NCBI GenBank assembly: GCA_030696345.1
Contig: JAUYSK010000019.1
Coordinates: forward strand, 1 to 64,000
DNA from: Azonexus sp.
Lineage (GTDB): Bacteria; Pseudomonadota; Gammaproteobacteria; Burkholderiales; Rhodocyclaceae
DNA length: 64,000 nucleotides
Reading direction: 5' to 3'
This document shows, in pieces, positions 1-9,511 of this stretch. Each line of letters opens with the position of its first letter. Within the stretch, counting starts at the first letter, position 1. A program made the translations under genes and the position numbers. The notes beneath the pieces were generated by a model, which made no database searches, was not told the DNA's origin, and was given only the letters and a program-made list of their open reading frames with translations.

Positions 1-897
1 TTGCGCATCGTTGGCCGCCTCGACTGCGTTCAGCACTTTTAGCTCAATTCCGGCGTCCACCGCAGCAGTCTTGATCAGCGCCTTCACATCCTTGGGAAAG
101 CACGAACCGCCATAGCCAGCCCCGGCATAGAGAAAGTCATAACCAATGCGCGGGTCGCTGCCGATGCCCTTGCGCACCTGCTCGATGTCTGCCCCCAGCT
201 TCTCGGCCAGGTTCGCCAGCTCGTTCATGAAGCTGATGCGCGTTGCCAGCATGGCGTTGGCGGCGTACTTGGTTAGCTCGGCGCTGCGGATGTCCATCAC
301 CACCAGGCGATCATGGTTGCGCTGGAAAGGCGCGTAGATCGCCCGCATCATGTGCGCCGCCCGCTCATCAGCGCAGCCGACCACTATGCGGTCCGGCTTC
401 ATGAAGTCGTCAATCGCCGCGCCTTCTTTCAAAAATTCCGGGTTCGACACAATGCTGAACGGCGTATCGACGCCGCGCTTCGCCAGCTCGTCGGCCACCG
501 CCGCCTTCACGGCATCCGCCGTGCCCACCGGCACCGTGCTCTTGTCCACGATCACCTTGTAATCGGTCATGTACTTGCCGATATTGCGCGCCGCAGCCGT
601 CACATACTTCATGTCAGCCGAACCATCTTCATCCGGCGGCGTGCCCACGGCAATGAACTGAATCGTGCCGAAGTGCGCCGCCTTCTCCACATCCGTCGTG
701 AAGTGCAAACGCCCGGCCGCCACGTTGCGGCGAACCATCTCCTGCAAGCCCGGCTCAAAAATCGGAATGCCGCCCTCTTCAAGAATCTTGATCTTGGCCG
801 GGTCCACATCCAGGCACAACACATCGTTGCCTACCTCAGCCAAACAGGTGCCACTTACCAGGCCGACATAGCCGGTGCCAATTACGGTGATTTTCAT
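1..897 (-). CDS. ugd: UDP-glucose 6-dehydrogenase, 3' end cut by window edge
   Basis: Oxidises UDP-glucose to UDP-glucuronate in the cytoplasm, supplying an acidic sugar for the exopolysaccharide. The 299 visible residues start [16 protein letters not shown], a Rossmann NAD-binding loop, and include the catalytic-cysteine motif [12 protein letters not shown] near residue 265, as in the UDP-glucose/GDP-mannose dehydrogenase family. The frame runs open to base 1, so roughly the last third of the protein is missing only because the window ends. The start overlaps the TGA of the preceding transferase gene by four bases (ATGA), which suggests translational coupling at the end of the exopolysaccharide operon. 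The family is clear; the donor UDP-glucose is favoured by context. Confidence 0.93.
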   Translation of the reverse strand, partial: MKITVIGTGYVGLVSGTCLAEVGNDVLCLDVDPAKIKILEEGGIPIFEPGLQEMVRRNVAAGRLHFTTDVEKAAHFGTIQFIAVGTPPDEDGSADMKYVTAAARNIGKYMTDYKVIVDKSTVPVGTADAVKAAVADELAKRGVDTPFSIVSNPEFLKEGAAIDDFMKPDRIVVGCADERAAHMMRAIYAPFQRNHDRLVVMDIRSAELTKYAANAMLATRISFMNELANLAEKLGADIEQVRKGIGSDPRIGYDFLYAGAGYGGSCFPKDVKALIKTAAVDAGIELKVLNAVEAANDAQ

Positions 898-1637
898 TTT
901 TTCGCCTTACGCATTTTTTCTTTTAAAACCAGTTTCAAAAAAAGAACATTTCCTATCAAGTAGCGACGCCACATTCGACGAGGCTCCTCGATCAAACGAT
1001 AAAGCCATTCCAATCCTGAATTCTGCATCCAGACAGGAGCTCTTTTGATAGAGCCTGAAAGAATATCGAAAAATCCGCCAACGCCTAAAATATATTTAAC
1101 TTTCAAACGGTCTTTATACTTCTCAACAAACAATTCCTTTTGCGGAGAAGTCATACCTAAAAATAAAATATCGGCGTTTGAAGAATTTATAAGATCAACA
1201 ATGGAAAGTTCGTCATCAGGCTTGTAATAACCATTTCTAATCCCAGCGATTTTCAATGCGGGATATTTAGCCTGTATATTATCTTTTGCAGCAACCAGAT
1301 TAGTCTCTTTAGCGCCAAACAAAAAAAGGCCGTAGCCCTTCTTTTCTGCCAGGCTCATCACATCGCTAGCCAAATCAGGACACGCAACTCTTTCGGGCAC
1401 CGAGAAACCCAAAAACCGCAGCCCCCAAACAACCGCCATGCCATCAATATTGATCAAGTCAGCATTATTGTAAGCAGCAATCAAAGGCAAATTGCCTTTC
1501 AAGTCGACCAAGGAAGCGGCATTTACGCCACTCTGCACGATCAACTTGTTGCGCTGAATGCCATCTTCAATTATTGCAACGAAATCCAATTTACTTATTG
1601 GATTAATTTTTATATCGAAAGCAGCTATCGTATTCAT
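894..1637 (-). CDS. WecG/TagA/CpsF-family glycosyltransferase
   Basis: A 247-residue glycosyltransferase of the WecG/TagA/CpsF (GT26) family. These enzymes add a sugar, often ManNAc-type, to a lipid-linked acceptor at the inner membrane. The family signatures are visible: a central [15 protein letters not shown] stretch followed by [13 protein letters not shown], and later [14 protein letters not shown]. It lies between the UDP-L-FucNAc genes and ugd, overlapping ugd by four bases, so it probably builds one linkage of the exopolysaccharide repeat unit. The gene is clearly more AT-rich than the genes on either side. Its donor and acceptor cannot be read from sequence. Confidence 0.85.
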   Translation of the reverse strand: MNTIAAFDIKINPISKLDFVAIIEDGIQRNKLIVQSGVNAASLVDLKGNLPLIAAYNNADLINIDGMAVVWGLRFLGFSVPERVACPDLASDVMSLAEKKGYGLFLFGAKETNLVAAKDNIQAKYPALKIAGIRNGYYKPDDELSIVDLINSSNADILFLGMTSPQKELFVEKYKDRLKVKYILGVGGFFDILSGSIKRAPVWMQNSGLEWLYRLIEEPRRMWRRYLIGNVLFLKLVLKEKMRKAKK

Positions 1638-1676
1638 TATTAAAAATCACCTTAATCCGGAAAAACTACAGTTACC

Positions 1677-2825
1677 TCAGTATTTCTTCCAGACAACACG
1701 GTTTATATAGTCGGTGTAGCTATGAATGATACGCACCACCTTATCAGACACATTTGGCATGCTGTAGTCAGCCACTTGGCGAATACCGTGAGGATCGGTT
1801 CTATCATTCCCACGTGACTGTGTAGCCAAAATCGCCAAGGCCTGGCGCACACGCTCCACCTCCAACCCAACCATCATCACCGCCGCCTCTTCCATACCCT
1901 CGGGGCGCTCATGGGCCTCACGCAAATTTAGCGCGGGAAAGTTCAAGATTGATGACTCTTCATTGATAGTTCCGCTATCCGACAAAACCGCCTTTGCCGA
2001 TAGTTGAAGCTTCACATAGTCATGAAAGCCGAGCGGCTTGAGCAAGCGCACATTCGAGTGAAACTTGGCGCCTGTTGCGTCAATACGCTTCTGGGTACGC
2101 GGGTGGGTGGAGACGATCACCGGCAAGCCATGGTCCTCGGCCACGGCATTAAGCACCGCTACCAACTTGGTAAATGACTGCTCTGACTCAATATTTTCTT
2201 CACGATGAGCGCTAACCACAAAGTAAGCACCGGCCGCCAGATCCAGTCGATCAAGCACGTCAGAGGCATCAATCTGCGGCCGATAATGCGTCAGCACTTC
2301 AAACATCGGGCTACCGGTCTTGATCACCAAATCCGGTGACAAACCCTCTCGCAGCAAGTAATCACGGGCAATTGTGCTGTACGTCAAATTCACATCCGCC
2401 GTGTGGTCCACGATACGGCGATTGGTCTCCTCAGGTACCCGCTGGTCGAAACAGCGGTTGCCCGCTTCCATATGAAAAATCGGGATTTTTCGGCGTTTAG
2501 CCGGTATGACGGCCAGACAACTATTGGTATCACCCAGCACCAGCATCGCCTCAGGGTTTTCTTTAGCCAAAACCTGGTCGACCGCAATAATCAAGTTACC
2601 AATGGTATGTGCAGCCCCATTGCTACCCTCAGCACTGTTCAAAAAGTGGTCCGGCTTGCGCACACCCAAGTCATCAAAGAAAACCTGATTCAACTCGAAA
2701 TCGTAGTTTTGTCCGGTATGCACCAACACATGCTCGCAATGCTCGTCCAATCGAGCCAATACGCGAGACAAACGAATAATTTCCGGCCGCGTGCCAACCA
2801 CCGTAACGATTTTCAGCTTTTTCAT
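1677..2825 (-). CDS. fnlC: UDP-GlcNAc 2-epimerase family enzyme of UDP-L-FucNAc synthesis (FnlC/WbjD/Cap5G type)
   Basis: Predicted to carry out the last, C2 epimerisation step that yields UDP-N-acetyl-L-fucosamine. The protein has 382 residues, begins with the WecB-family signature VVGTRPEIIRLSRVL, followed by HTGQNYD, and carries the SGTINEESSIL nucleotide-binding region. WecB-like enzymes making UDP-ManNAc look similar, but here the gene follows fnlA and fnlB directly, the standard order of the FucNAc pathway. It overlaps fnlB by four bases (ATGA), so the three genes are very likely cotranslated. About 40 bases separate it from the next transferase gene. Confidence 0.88.
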   Translation of the reverse strand: MKKLKIVTVVGTRPEIIRLSRVLARLDEHCEHVLVHTGQNYDFELNQVFFDDLGVRKPDHFLNSAEGSNGAAHTIGNLIIAVDQVLAKENPEAMLVLGDTNSCLAVIPAKRRKIPIFHMEAGNRCFDQRVPEETNRRIVDHTADVNLTYSTIARDYLLREGLSPDLVIKTGSPMFEVLTHYRPQIDASDVLDRLDLAAGAYFVVSAHREENIESEQSFTKLVAVLNAVAEDHGLPVIVSTHPRTQKRIDATGAKFHSNVRLLKPLGFHDYVKLQLSAKAVLSDSGTINEESSILNFPALNLREAHERPEGMEEAAVMMVGLEVERVRQALAILATQSRGNDRTDPHGIRQVADYSMPNVSDKVVRIIHSYTDYINRVVWKKY

Positions 2826-3934
2826 GGATTAACTTTCATTGCAATGGTATCGGGCTTTTCCCGGTCAAAAATCTCGTTGGCCCATAGCATCACCACCATT
2901 TCATCATCACCGACATTGGTAATGTCATGCGTCCAGCCCGGAACCGTTTCCACAACCTGCGGCAGATCACCGGAAGTTAAAACCTCGTAAGTTTCATTGG
3001 TAATCACATGCCTGAAACCAAACCGGGCAGCCCCCTTAATCACCAAAAATTTCTCGGTCTTGGTGTGGTGGTAATGCCCCCCTCTAGTGATGCCAGGATG
3101 CGCCGTGAAGAAAGAAAACTGACCGCTATCAGGCGTTTTCAACATCTCCACGAAGACGCCGCGCTCATCACCATAACGAGGCAGTTCATAGGCAAATTTG
3201 GCAGGTGGCAGATAGCTGACATACGTGGCGTACAAGGCGCGCACCAAACCCGTACCTACCCGCTCGGAGATCAACGAAGTGCGGCAGCTCTTGAAAGCCT
3301 CAATCTGCGCCGCCAGATCGCCCAAAGCGATACCGTAGACAGGCTCGACCACGCCCCACTGCAACCCAGGCATAGGGTTAGACAGCGCCGCCAGGATCGC
3401 CTCGACGACATCATCGACATAAACCAGCTTTAGCGGCGTAGAAGGATCGTTGATTTGAATAGGCAAGTCATTGGCAATGTTGTGGCAAAAGGTTGCCACA
3501 GCCGAGTTGTAATTCGGCTTGCACCACTTCCCGAAGACATTGGGCAACCGGTAAATCACTGCCGGGTTACCAGTCTCGGCACAAAGTGCCTCTACCGCTT
3601 GCTCTGCAGCGCGCTTGCTCTGTCCATACGGGTTCGCCAACTCGGCCTGGATGGATGAGGACAGCAACAAGGGAATCTGATGCCCGGTGGCTTTGATGGC
3701 CTCGCAAAGCAAAGCCGTCAAATCGGCATTACCCGTAACAAATTCGCTCACATCCTTGGGTCGGTTGATACCGGCCAGATGCACCACGGCATCGGCCGCA
3801 TTCACTTTTCCCTGCAATCCTTCCAGGGCATCCTCCCGGTCAAAGCAAAGCACCTCAAAATCTGGCAACTCGCCTAGACGAACCACCAGATTTTTGCCGA
3901 CAAAACCTTTCGATCCCGTAATAAGAACACGCAT
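2822..3934 (-). CDS. fnlB: UDP-2-acetamido-2,6-dideoxy-hexulose epimerase/reductase (FnlB/WbjC/Cap5F type)
   Basis: Middle enzyme of UDP-L-FucNAc synthesis: epimerises and then reduces the 4-keto intermediate made by FnlA. I take the ATG at 3934, which gives 370 residues beginning MRVLITGSKGFVGKNL, a Rossmann loop. The longer frame starting at 3970 would run 35 bases into fnlA and add an unlikely tail. The N-terminal two thirds is a short-chain dehydrogenase fold. The C-terminal ~120 residues are a cupin (GGHYHHTKTEKFLVIKG, with metal-type histidines), the bipartite layout known for WbjC/Cap5F. It starts one base after the fnlA stop and overlaps fnlC by four bases. Confidence 0.9.
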   Translation of the reverse strand: MRVLITGSKGFVGKNLVVRLGELPDFEVLCFDREDALEGLQGKVNAADAVVHLAGINRPKDVSEFVTGNADLTALLCEAIKATGHQIPLLLSSSIQAELANPYGQSKRAAEQAVEALCAETGNPAVIYRLPNVFGKWCKPNYNSAVATFCHNIANDLPIQINDPSTPLKLVYVDDVVEAILAALSNPMPGLQWGVVEPVYGIALGDLAAQIEAFKSCRTSLISERVGTGLVRALYATYVSYLPPAKFAYELPRYGDERGVFVEMLKTPDSGQFSFFTAHPGITRGGHYHHTKTEKFLVIKGAARFGFRHVITNETYEVLTSGDLPQVVETVPGWTHDITNVGDDEMVVMLWANEIFDREKPDTIAMKVNP

Positions 3935-3935
3935 C

Positions 3936-4970
3936 TCACAGCTCCGGATGGGCGTTCTCGCCACGTTCAATAGCCTGAATAAAGCTCAACTTTTGCAGCA
4001 ACTTCTTCATACCGGCCAAATCAAGGCGAACCGTATTGTGCGAGTGATAATCCTCAGCCACCGTGATCCTCGTTTCGCCCTCCTCAACAAACTTGCCGTA
4101 GTTCAAATCCCGCAAATCGGGCGGAATCTGAAAGTAATCGCCCAAGTCCTTGGCGGCGGCCATCTCTTCACGGCTCAACAAGGTTTCATACAACTTCTCG
4201 CCGTGCCGCGTACCAATCGTCTGAATCGGATGATCCGGCTTTTGCATCAATTCACAGATCGCTTTGGCAAGCGTTTCAACCGTTGCCGCAGGTGCCTTCT
4301 GCACAAAAATGTCCCCGTTAGTTCCATGCTCAAAGGCATACAGCACCAACTCAACCGCATCATCCAGCGTCATCATGAAGCGCGTCATGCTGCCATCAGT
4401 GATCGAAATAGGCTTGCCAGCCAGCACCTGCTCGACAAACAGAGGAATCACCGAACCGCGCGAGGCCATCACATTGCCATAGCGTGTGCCACAAATAACG
4501 GTATTCGTGCCCTCAAGGTTGCGGCTAGCCGCAACCATCACCTTTTCCATCATGGCCTTGCTGATACCCATCGCATTGATGGGGTAAACCGCCTTGTCGG
4601 TGCTCAGGCAAACCACGCGCTTCACGCCAGCAGCAATGGCAGCCTCAAGCACATTTTCGGTGCCAAGCACATTCGTGCGCACAGCCTCCCCCGGGTAAAA
4701 CTCGCACGACGGCACCTGTTTCAATGCGGCAGCATGAAAAACATAGTCAACACCGCGCACGGCGGTCGAAACGCTACGCTGATCGCGCACATCCCCAATA
4801 TAAAACTTCAACTTGGGACTGTTATAGCGCTTGCGCATGTCGTCCTGCTTTTTCTCATCGCGGCTAAAAATTCGAATTTCAGCAATATCGGTATGCAGAA
4901 ATCGCTTTAAAACTGCATTACCAAATGAACCAGTGCCACCCGTGATGATCAGCTTTTTATCTGTAAACAT
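3936..4970 (-). CDS. fnlA: UDP-GlcNAc 4,6-dehydratase/5-epimerase (FnlA/WbjB/Cap5E type)
   Basis: Starts the UDP-L-FucNAc pathway from UDP-GlcNAc in the cytoplasm. The 344 residues open with a GGTGSFG NAD loop and contain STDKAVYPINAMGISKAMMEK, in which the usual SDR tyrosine of YxxxK is methionine (MGISK). That substitution is known in this dehydratase group, so it is a hallmark and not a defect. The C-terminal half has the GTRHGEKLYE signature. fnlB follows one base after the stop. Together with fnlB and fnlC it forms a complete pathway, so the secreted polymer probably contains L-FucNAc. A 42-base gap separates it from the glycosyltransferase upstream. Confidence 0.92.
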   Translation of the reverse strand: MFTDKKLIITGGTGSFGNAVLKRFLHTDIAEIRIFSRDEKKQDDMRKRYNSPKLKFYIGDVRDQRSVSTAVRGVDYVFHAAALKQVPSCEFYPGEAVRTNVLGTENVLEAAIAAGVKRVVCLSTDKAVYPINAMGISKAMMEKVMVAASRNLEGTNTVICGTRYGNVMASRGSVIPLFVEQVLAGKPISITDGSMTRFMMTLDDAVELVLYAFEHGTNGDIFVQKAPAATVETLAKAICELMQKPDHPIQTIGTRHGEKLYETLLSREEMAAAKDLGDYFQIPPDLRDLNYGKFVEEGETRITVAEDYHSHNTVRLDLAGMKKLLQKLSFIQAIERGENAHPEL

Positions 4971-5012
4971 TATCCATACGCCTTAAATTAATAACCGGAA
5001 ATAGCCTGTAAC

Positions 5013-6143
5013 TCAGTTACGAACAGCCGCCTCAATACCATTGGCAAAATTTTGCACCATGTGCTCCAGCGTGTAGCGCTCGCTGTCCGCCAAGGAAATC
5101 GCCTTCATCCGCTGCAAGCGCACCGGATCTTGAATCACATCAAGCACAGCCTGGCTATACCCTTCGGGGGTATCACCACCGTAAACACCGTTCTCGCCAT
5201 CCCGCAAATAAGCCACTTCCGGCGAATGGCGAGCCGTGCGCGTGGTCATCATCACCATGCCGGCACAGAAGGCATCAACGATGTGCAAGCCAACCAGGCC
5301 GGGGTTCAACATCACGTCGCCCATGCGGAAGTACAAAGCCTTCTCGCGCCCCTTGCGAACACCCAGCAAATGCAACCAAGGGCGAGTCTTTGCCGCCTCA
5401 GCCAGCTCCGGCATCGACGGCCCATCGCCGATCACGACCAGCGCAAAATCCGACATCTTCTGGCGAATCAGATCAGCGCCTGCCACCAGCAAATCGATTC
5501 GCTTGTCGGGGTACAGCGAACCGCAGAAAACCCCAACCACCGCATCGGCTGGAATTCCCAGACGCAGCTTTTCAGCCAGAATTTCTTCTTCCTGCCAAGA
5601 AGCCAGATCGGCCTTAAAGCCGCTGGTATCAATCGCGTTATCAAGCAGCGTAATATTTGCTGATGGGTAGCCAGCATCGCGCAGTAGATCAATCGTCATC
5701 TCGGTATATGCAAAATACCAATCAGTCCGCTTCAACAGTGAATCTTTCCATTTTTCACGAAGACCACTCGGCGCATCGCTCTGAAAATTTTTGCCGTGGC
5801 CCCAGTAAGCCAGTTTTCGCCCGGACCATAAACGCTGAAGCAACAGTGGGTAATTTGAAAGAATCCGGTTTTCCTGCATGACCACCACAAGATCAGCATC
5901 TTTCAAATCATTCGGAAATGGCTGCCAAACAATATCGCGCTGGCCAAGCTCAAAAAAATGGTTATGGACGACATGCGCCCAAGGCAAACGCCCCTCATCT
6001 TTTTTTGGTAACTCACGCCGCGATGCCTGCCCATGCACCAAATGCAACTCGACCCCACGCTCTGCACAAGCAGCACGTAGCTGATCAAATAATTTGGTTC
6101 GGTAGTGCAACAAACGATATTGAAAAATAACTACCTTTTTCAT
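5013..6143 (-). CDS. GT4-type glycosyltransferase
   Basis: A 376-residue GT-B glycosyltransferase of the GT4 type. Seen in sequence: an N-terminal acceptor half with the HLVHGQ and YWGHGKNFQ segments, then LGIPADAVVGVFCGSLYPDKRIDLLVAG, the start of the donor-binding domain, and ALVVIGDGPSMPEL in the C-terminal Rossmann fold. It lies immediately upstream of fnlA, so transfer of FucNAc or a neighbouring sugar is plausible but unproven. It follows a 144-base AT-rich gap with a perfect inverted repeat, so it may begin a sub-operon. The gene was likely taken up as part of the cluster's transferase block. Confidence 0.85.
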   Translation of the reverse strand: MKKVVIFQYRLLHYRTKLFDQLRAACAERGVELHLVHGQASRRELPKKDEGRLPWAHVVHNHFFELGQRDIVWQPFPNDLKDADLVVVMQENRILSNYPLLLQRLWSGRKLAYWGHGKNFQSDAPSGLREKWKDSLLKRTDWYFAYTEMTIDLLRDAGYPSANITLLDNAIDTSGFKADLASWQEEEILAEKLRLGIPADAVVGVFCGSLYPDKRIDLLVAGADLIRQKMSDFALVVIGDGPSMPELAEAAKTRPWLHLLGVRKGREKALYFRMGDVMLNPGLVGLHIVDAFCAGMVMMTTRTARHSPEVAYLRDGENGVYGGDTPEGYSQAVLDVIQDPVRLQRMKAISLADSERYTLEHMVQNFANGIEAAVRN

Positions 6144-6199
6144 AATATTAACTTTTTAAAGCTGAAATCTTAGTTTATAAAATTGCTATCAAACCTATT

Positions 6200-6233
6200 T
6201 TTGGATTGTAAATATATTACTTAACAATCCAAA
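6200..6233. promoter_or_regulatory. 10-bp perfect inverted repeat in AT-rich intergenic gap
   Basis: TTTGGATTGT at 6200-6209 is perfectly inverted as ACAATCCAAA at 6224-6233, with a 14-base loop. It sits in the only gap over 140 bases in the downstream half of the exopolysaccharide cluster, 57 bases upstream of the 5013-6143 start. No T-run follows on the coding strand, so a protein operator or local promoter element is more likely than a terminator. Confidence 0.4.
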
Positions 6234-6287
6234 TATTGTTTAATTATGCTTAATGTCTGCCCGAAGTTATTTTTACATCGCATCGAT

Positions 6288-8327
6288 CTAATAACTAGGT
6301 AAGCGTTTAAATTCATCTCGCTTTATTCGCAAATTAGGCGCCATGTTTTTTTCAAAAATGGAATCGTTGACCACCTTATTTCCTTTAATCTCGATTCCAG
6401 CCTGAGCCCCTTGCTTAACTCTGGCCATTTCCCCACCTACTATCAAGTTATTCAGGAAAACGTTGTATTTTGGTGCACCAAAATCATCTTCACGAATTTC
6501 TGCCAGATGCGGATAGCGGCTGGCATAAATGCCTACCCGGTACGGGACCGCATCCAGACCCTTTTGCAACGTACCATTCGGATCCAAAGTGCTTTTTTGT
6601 TCAGTTCCCAAACCTCGTGCATCAATCGTGACTGCAGGAGGACTATAAAAAAACAGATTGTTTTCAACCAAAATATCTCGCCCGCCACCGATGAAAACCG
6701 GTTGCTGAACGCGGGCAAAAATATTGTTCCGAATGGTCATTCCCGATGCACTATCGTCGAGATAAACCCCTTTAACCTCTTGCCCAGCTAGTCCCGGCTT
6801 GATGTCATGAAAGAAGTTGTCTTCGATTACGGTGCCGCGCTCCGTAAAATCCCGACCCACATAAATTGCGCCAGAGTCACTTGTTTCCCGCACGACGTCG
6901 AAAATTTCATTGTTGGCAATCAAGTGATCATTTCCCTTGAAAAAAATCGCTGTGTGTGGCGCATCAGAAATCGTGTTGCCAACCACTCGCTGCCCGACGC
7001 CAAGCAGATGAGCAGCAAAACGATAGGTTTTTACATGTCTGCTATACCGTCTGATCACGTTCGTTTCAACGAAATTTCCCGCCGGGACTAATGCCTGGCG
7101 GTCGCCTCCTGAAAGAAAGACCCCACCTTCGCCGGTGTCTTCTATCAAGCTGTTTCTTATACCGCTGCCATATGAATTCTCGATGACAAGTCCTCTGTTA
7201 CCCGTCAAACGAATAACGACATGATCAAAAATGACCTCATGACCGTTATTCACCGTGACAGCATCCCCACGCGACTTCTCAAAGACCAAATCCCTGACCA
7301 AAACCTTTTCGGATGCTTCGATCTTTAGCAATCCCGACGCAACTGATAACTCGCTACCCCCGCCCTGAAAACCAGCGGGTGGATAAAAGTAAAGCTGGGC
7401 ACTACTCCGATTCAGATACCACTCACCAGGCGAGTCAATTTCTGCCAGCGCATTTTCGACACGAATCCGTTGGCCCGGCTTGATTCCATACGGAGACCCC
7501 GTACCAAGCAGGGTTAGCGAGTTGGTTGCCAGCTCTTTACCGGAAACCAGATAGCTTTGTGCTGCCCAGTCCCAGCGCCAGAATCCCAGCATTTGCAGAT
7601 CCGGCTCATCCGCCCACACCTTGACATCTCGCCCCTCTACGGCGAATGACCTTTTATCATCAGTGGAAACATGAACTGGCCGTAGTAGCCTGCCGTAACC
7701 AATATTTGGCCAACCAGCCAACGGCTGGGCAACATTTCCGAGGAATAACTCTGTCAACACGGGCTTGATCGGCAGACCATAGCCCCGGCTGTGGGGAATC
7801 ACATCAATTGGCAGATTGAATGCTGCCACATCCGCTACCCAAAGCTTGCTGCGAACCTTTACGGGAACCCTTGCTGGCAGGTTAGTGGGGGCAGCCGGTG
7901 CCCATTTATCAATCAAGGCGGCACCTGAAATGATTGCCGCTTGAGACTCACCGGCAATTTCAAGTTGTACCCCTTTCGTTTCACCGAATCCCCAACGTAA
8001 AGCCAAAGGCTTTACAAGCCGATAATTGCCAGGTGACAAAACCAAACGGACTTTGGAAAAACGCCCTGACACAAATTGCTGCCAATAAGTATCTTGAATT
8101 AGTGAAAAGGCATCCTCAAGTACAGCCTTGCACTCTGTAGCCTGGTTGATCTGACAAGGTGGTAATAAAGAGGCGGATATAGCCCCCCCCGCTATCGGAA
8201 AAACCCGGATATTCAGCTCTGCAGCAAAACTGCTCAGCGTTACGGAGGACAGAAAAAGTGTTATCGCCAGATAGCTTAGATGTCTATACAACATCGACAC
8301 TTGCAGAATTAAGGTGCTATCTCTCAC
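6288..8327 (-). CDS. secreted right-handed parallel beta-helix protein, possible polysaccharide hydrolase/lyase
   Basis: 679 residues, exported: a hydrophobic signal stretch (LAITLFLSSVTLSSFAA) spans about residues 20-36. I keep the GTG at 8327 because AAGGAAGG stands nine bases upstream and the codon overlaps the previous TGA (GTGA); an ATG at 8294 is the alternative. The C-terminal half shows repeated N-rich beta-helix turns such as NNEIFDV, EDNFFHDI, RNNIFARV and ENNLFFY. The N-terminal half, with ELFLGNVAQPLAGWPNIGYG, resembles GH141/GH110-like beta-helix glycosidases. In a locus making fucose-type sugars, trimming or editing of the polymer in the periplasm is a fair inference. Catalytic residues were not identified. 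Confidence 0.75.
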   Translation of the reverse strand: MRDSTLILQVSMLYRHLSYLAITLFLSSVTLSSFAAELNIRVFPIAGGAISASLLPPCQINQATECKAVLEDAFSLIQDTYWQQFVSGRFSKVRLVLSPGNYRLVKPLALRWGFGETKGVQLEIAGESQAAIISGAALIDKWAPAAPTNLPARVPVKVRSKLWVADVAAFNLPIDVIPHSRGYGLPIKPVLTELFLGNVAQPLAGWPNIGYGRLLRPVHVSTDDKRSFAVEGRDVKVWADEPDLQMLGFWRWDWAAQSYLVSGKELATNSLTLLGTGSPYGIKPGQRIRVENALAEIDSPGEWYLNRSSAQLYFYPPAGFQGGGSELSVASGLLKIEASEKVLVRDLVFEKSRGDAVTVNNGHEVIFDHVVIRLTGNRGLVIENSYGSGIRNSLIEDTGEGGVFLSGGDRQALVPAGNFVETNVIRRYSRHVKTYRFAAHLLGVGQRVVGNTISDAPHTAIFFKGNDHLIANNEIFDVVRETSDSGAIYVGRDFTERGTVIEDNFFHDIKPGLAGQEVKGVYLDDSASGMTIRNNIFARVQQPVFIGGGRDILVENNLFFYSPPAVTIDARGLGTEQKSTLDPNGTLQKGLDAVPYRVGIYASRYPHLAEIREDDFGAPKYNVFLNNLIVGGEMARVKQGAQAGIEIKGNKVVNDSIFEKNMAPNLRIKRDEFKRLPSY

Positions 8328-9511
8328 AGGCGAGGCCCTTCCTTCTGCCCAGCCAACAACTGGGTGTAAATCACTTCCAATTGCGCAGTCTGCTTGTGAA
8401 GATCAAAAGACTCGCACACCATTTTCCGACCACGCTTACCCATGCTTGCGGCTAATTCAGGTTCCGACACAAGTCGTGAAACCTTCTCAGCCAGGTCATT
8501 CACATTCTCTGGTTCAACCAAAAACCCGGTTTCTCCATCCACAATCGCTTCCGGAATGCCGCCAACTCGCGTGCCAATGCACGGCACGCCACATGCGGAC
8601 GCTTCTATCAGTACCAAACCAAAAGATTCTTCAGCGCCCGACACGGATCTGCGACTGGAAAGAACAACTCCCAGGCAATCCTGAATATAGGGCAGCACCT
8701 TTTCAGAGGGCATGGGGCCAAGAAAATCAACACGGCCTTCAATCTTGAGGGTAGAAGCCAGATTTTTTAACGACTCGGTCAGTTCCCCCCCCCCGATCTG
8801 AACAAGACGAAGATCGGGATGCGTGTTTGCAACAAGTGCGAAGGCGCGCAATAAAAGATCCAGACCTTTAACATCAGTATGACGAGCAATGGAAAGGACG
8901 TAGGGGCGCCGACCGGGAAGATGTTGCGCATCACAGCGAGGGGTGAAGCGCGCTGTATCGATACCAACATAGTGGCGAACCACCTTCTTCTCAGGGAAAC
9001 CAGCCGCTACCATTTTTTTACGAAGGAAATCGGAAACTGCAATGAATAATGCAGCTTTATTGAAGAGCCGCCTCCTGCCAATAAGATAACGATAGCCTGA
9101 CAACTTCATCGATTTTGCAATATGCCTAATGGAAACTGTCACATCTGATCCATGGCAAGTTACAACTAAGGGAATATTCAGTTTTTCAGCGAGTGGCAGG
9201 ACCAGCACAGCATCAGGCGCAAAATGGGCATGAATCAGGTTCAATTTTCTCTGCAACTCCGGTTTATCAAAACCAAAGGTTAACCCAAGCCCGGTGAACC
9301 CGATATTTTTAAGAATCCTATATTTCTTGCCGAGCGTGACAACAGGCAAGCTATTTACCTCACGAACCAACTCTCGTGTAATCAACACCGGTTGATACTT
9401 GGCAAGCGAGCGCATCTGCTCGGATATAAAAGTCTCGGAGTAACGAGGAAAGACTGTTCGGTAGACACCGACACTTGGTTTAATCACACACAGCTCCGAT
9501 TTCGCCACCAT
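8324..9511 (-). CDS. GT4-family glycosyltransferase
   Basis: 395-residue GT-B enzyme. The N-terminal half has PRYSETFISEQMRSL and NLIHAHFAPDAVLVLPLAE; HAHF is typical of GT4 transferases. The C-terminal half has PYVLSIARHTDVKGLDLLLRA, then SEESFGLVLIEASACGVPCIGT, the GT4 EX7E donor-sugar motif (E-x7-E in ESFGLVLIE). It overlaps the upstream GT2-acetyltransferase gene by 32 bases and the beta-helix gene by four, so the set is tightly coupled. It should act at the cytoplasmic face of the inner membrane on undecaprenyl-linked oligosaccharide. Donor unknown. Confidence 0.88.
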   Translation of the reverse strand: MVAKSELCVIKPSVGVYRTVFPRYSETFISEQMRSLAKYQPVLITRELVREVNSLPVVTLGKKYRILKNIGFTGLGLTFGFDKPELQRKLNLIHAHFAPDAVLVLPLAEKLNIPLVVTCHGSDVTVSIRHIAKSMKLSGYRYLIGRRRLFNKAALFIAVSDFLRKKMVAAGFPEKKVVRHYVGIDTARFTPRCDAQHLPGRRPYVLSIARHTDVKGLDLLLRAFALVANTHPDLRLVQIGGGELTESLKNLASTLKIEGRVDFLGPMPSEKVLPYIQDCLGVVLSSRRSVSGAEESFGLVLIEASACGVPCIGTRVGGIPEAIVDGETGFLVEPENVNDLAEKVSRLVSEPELAASMGKRGRKMVCESFDLHKQTAQLEVIYTQLLAGQKEGPRL

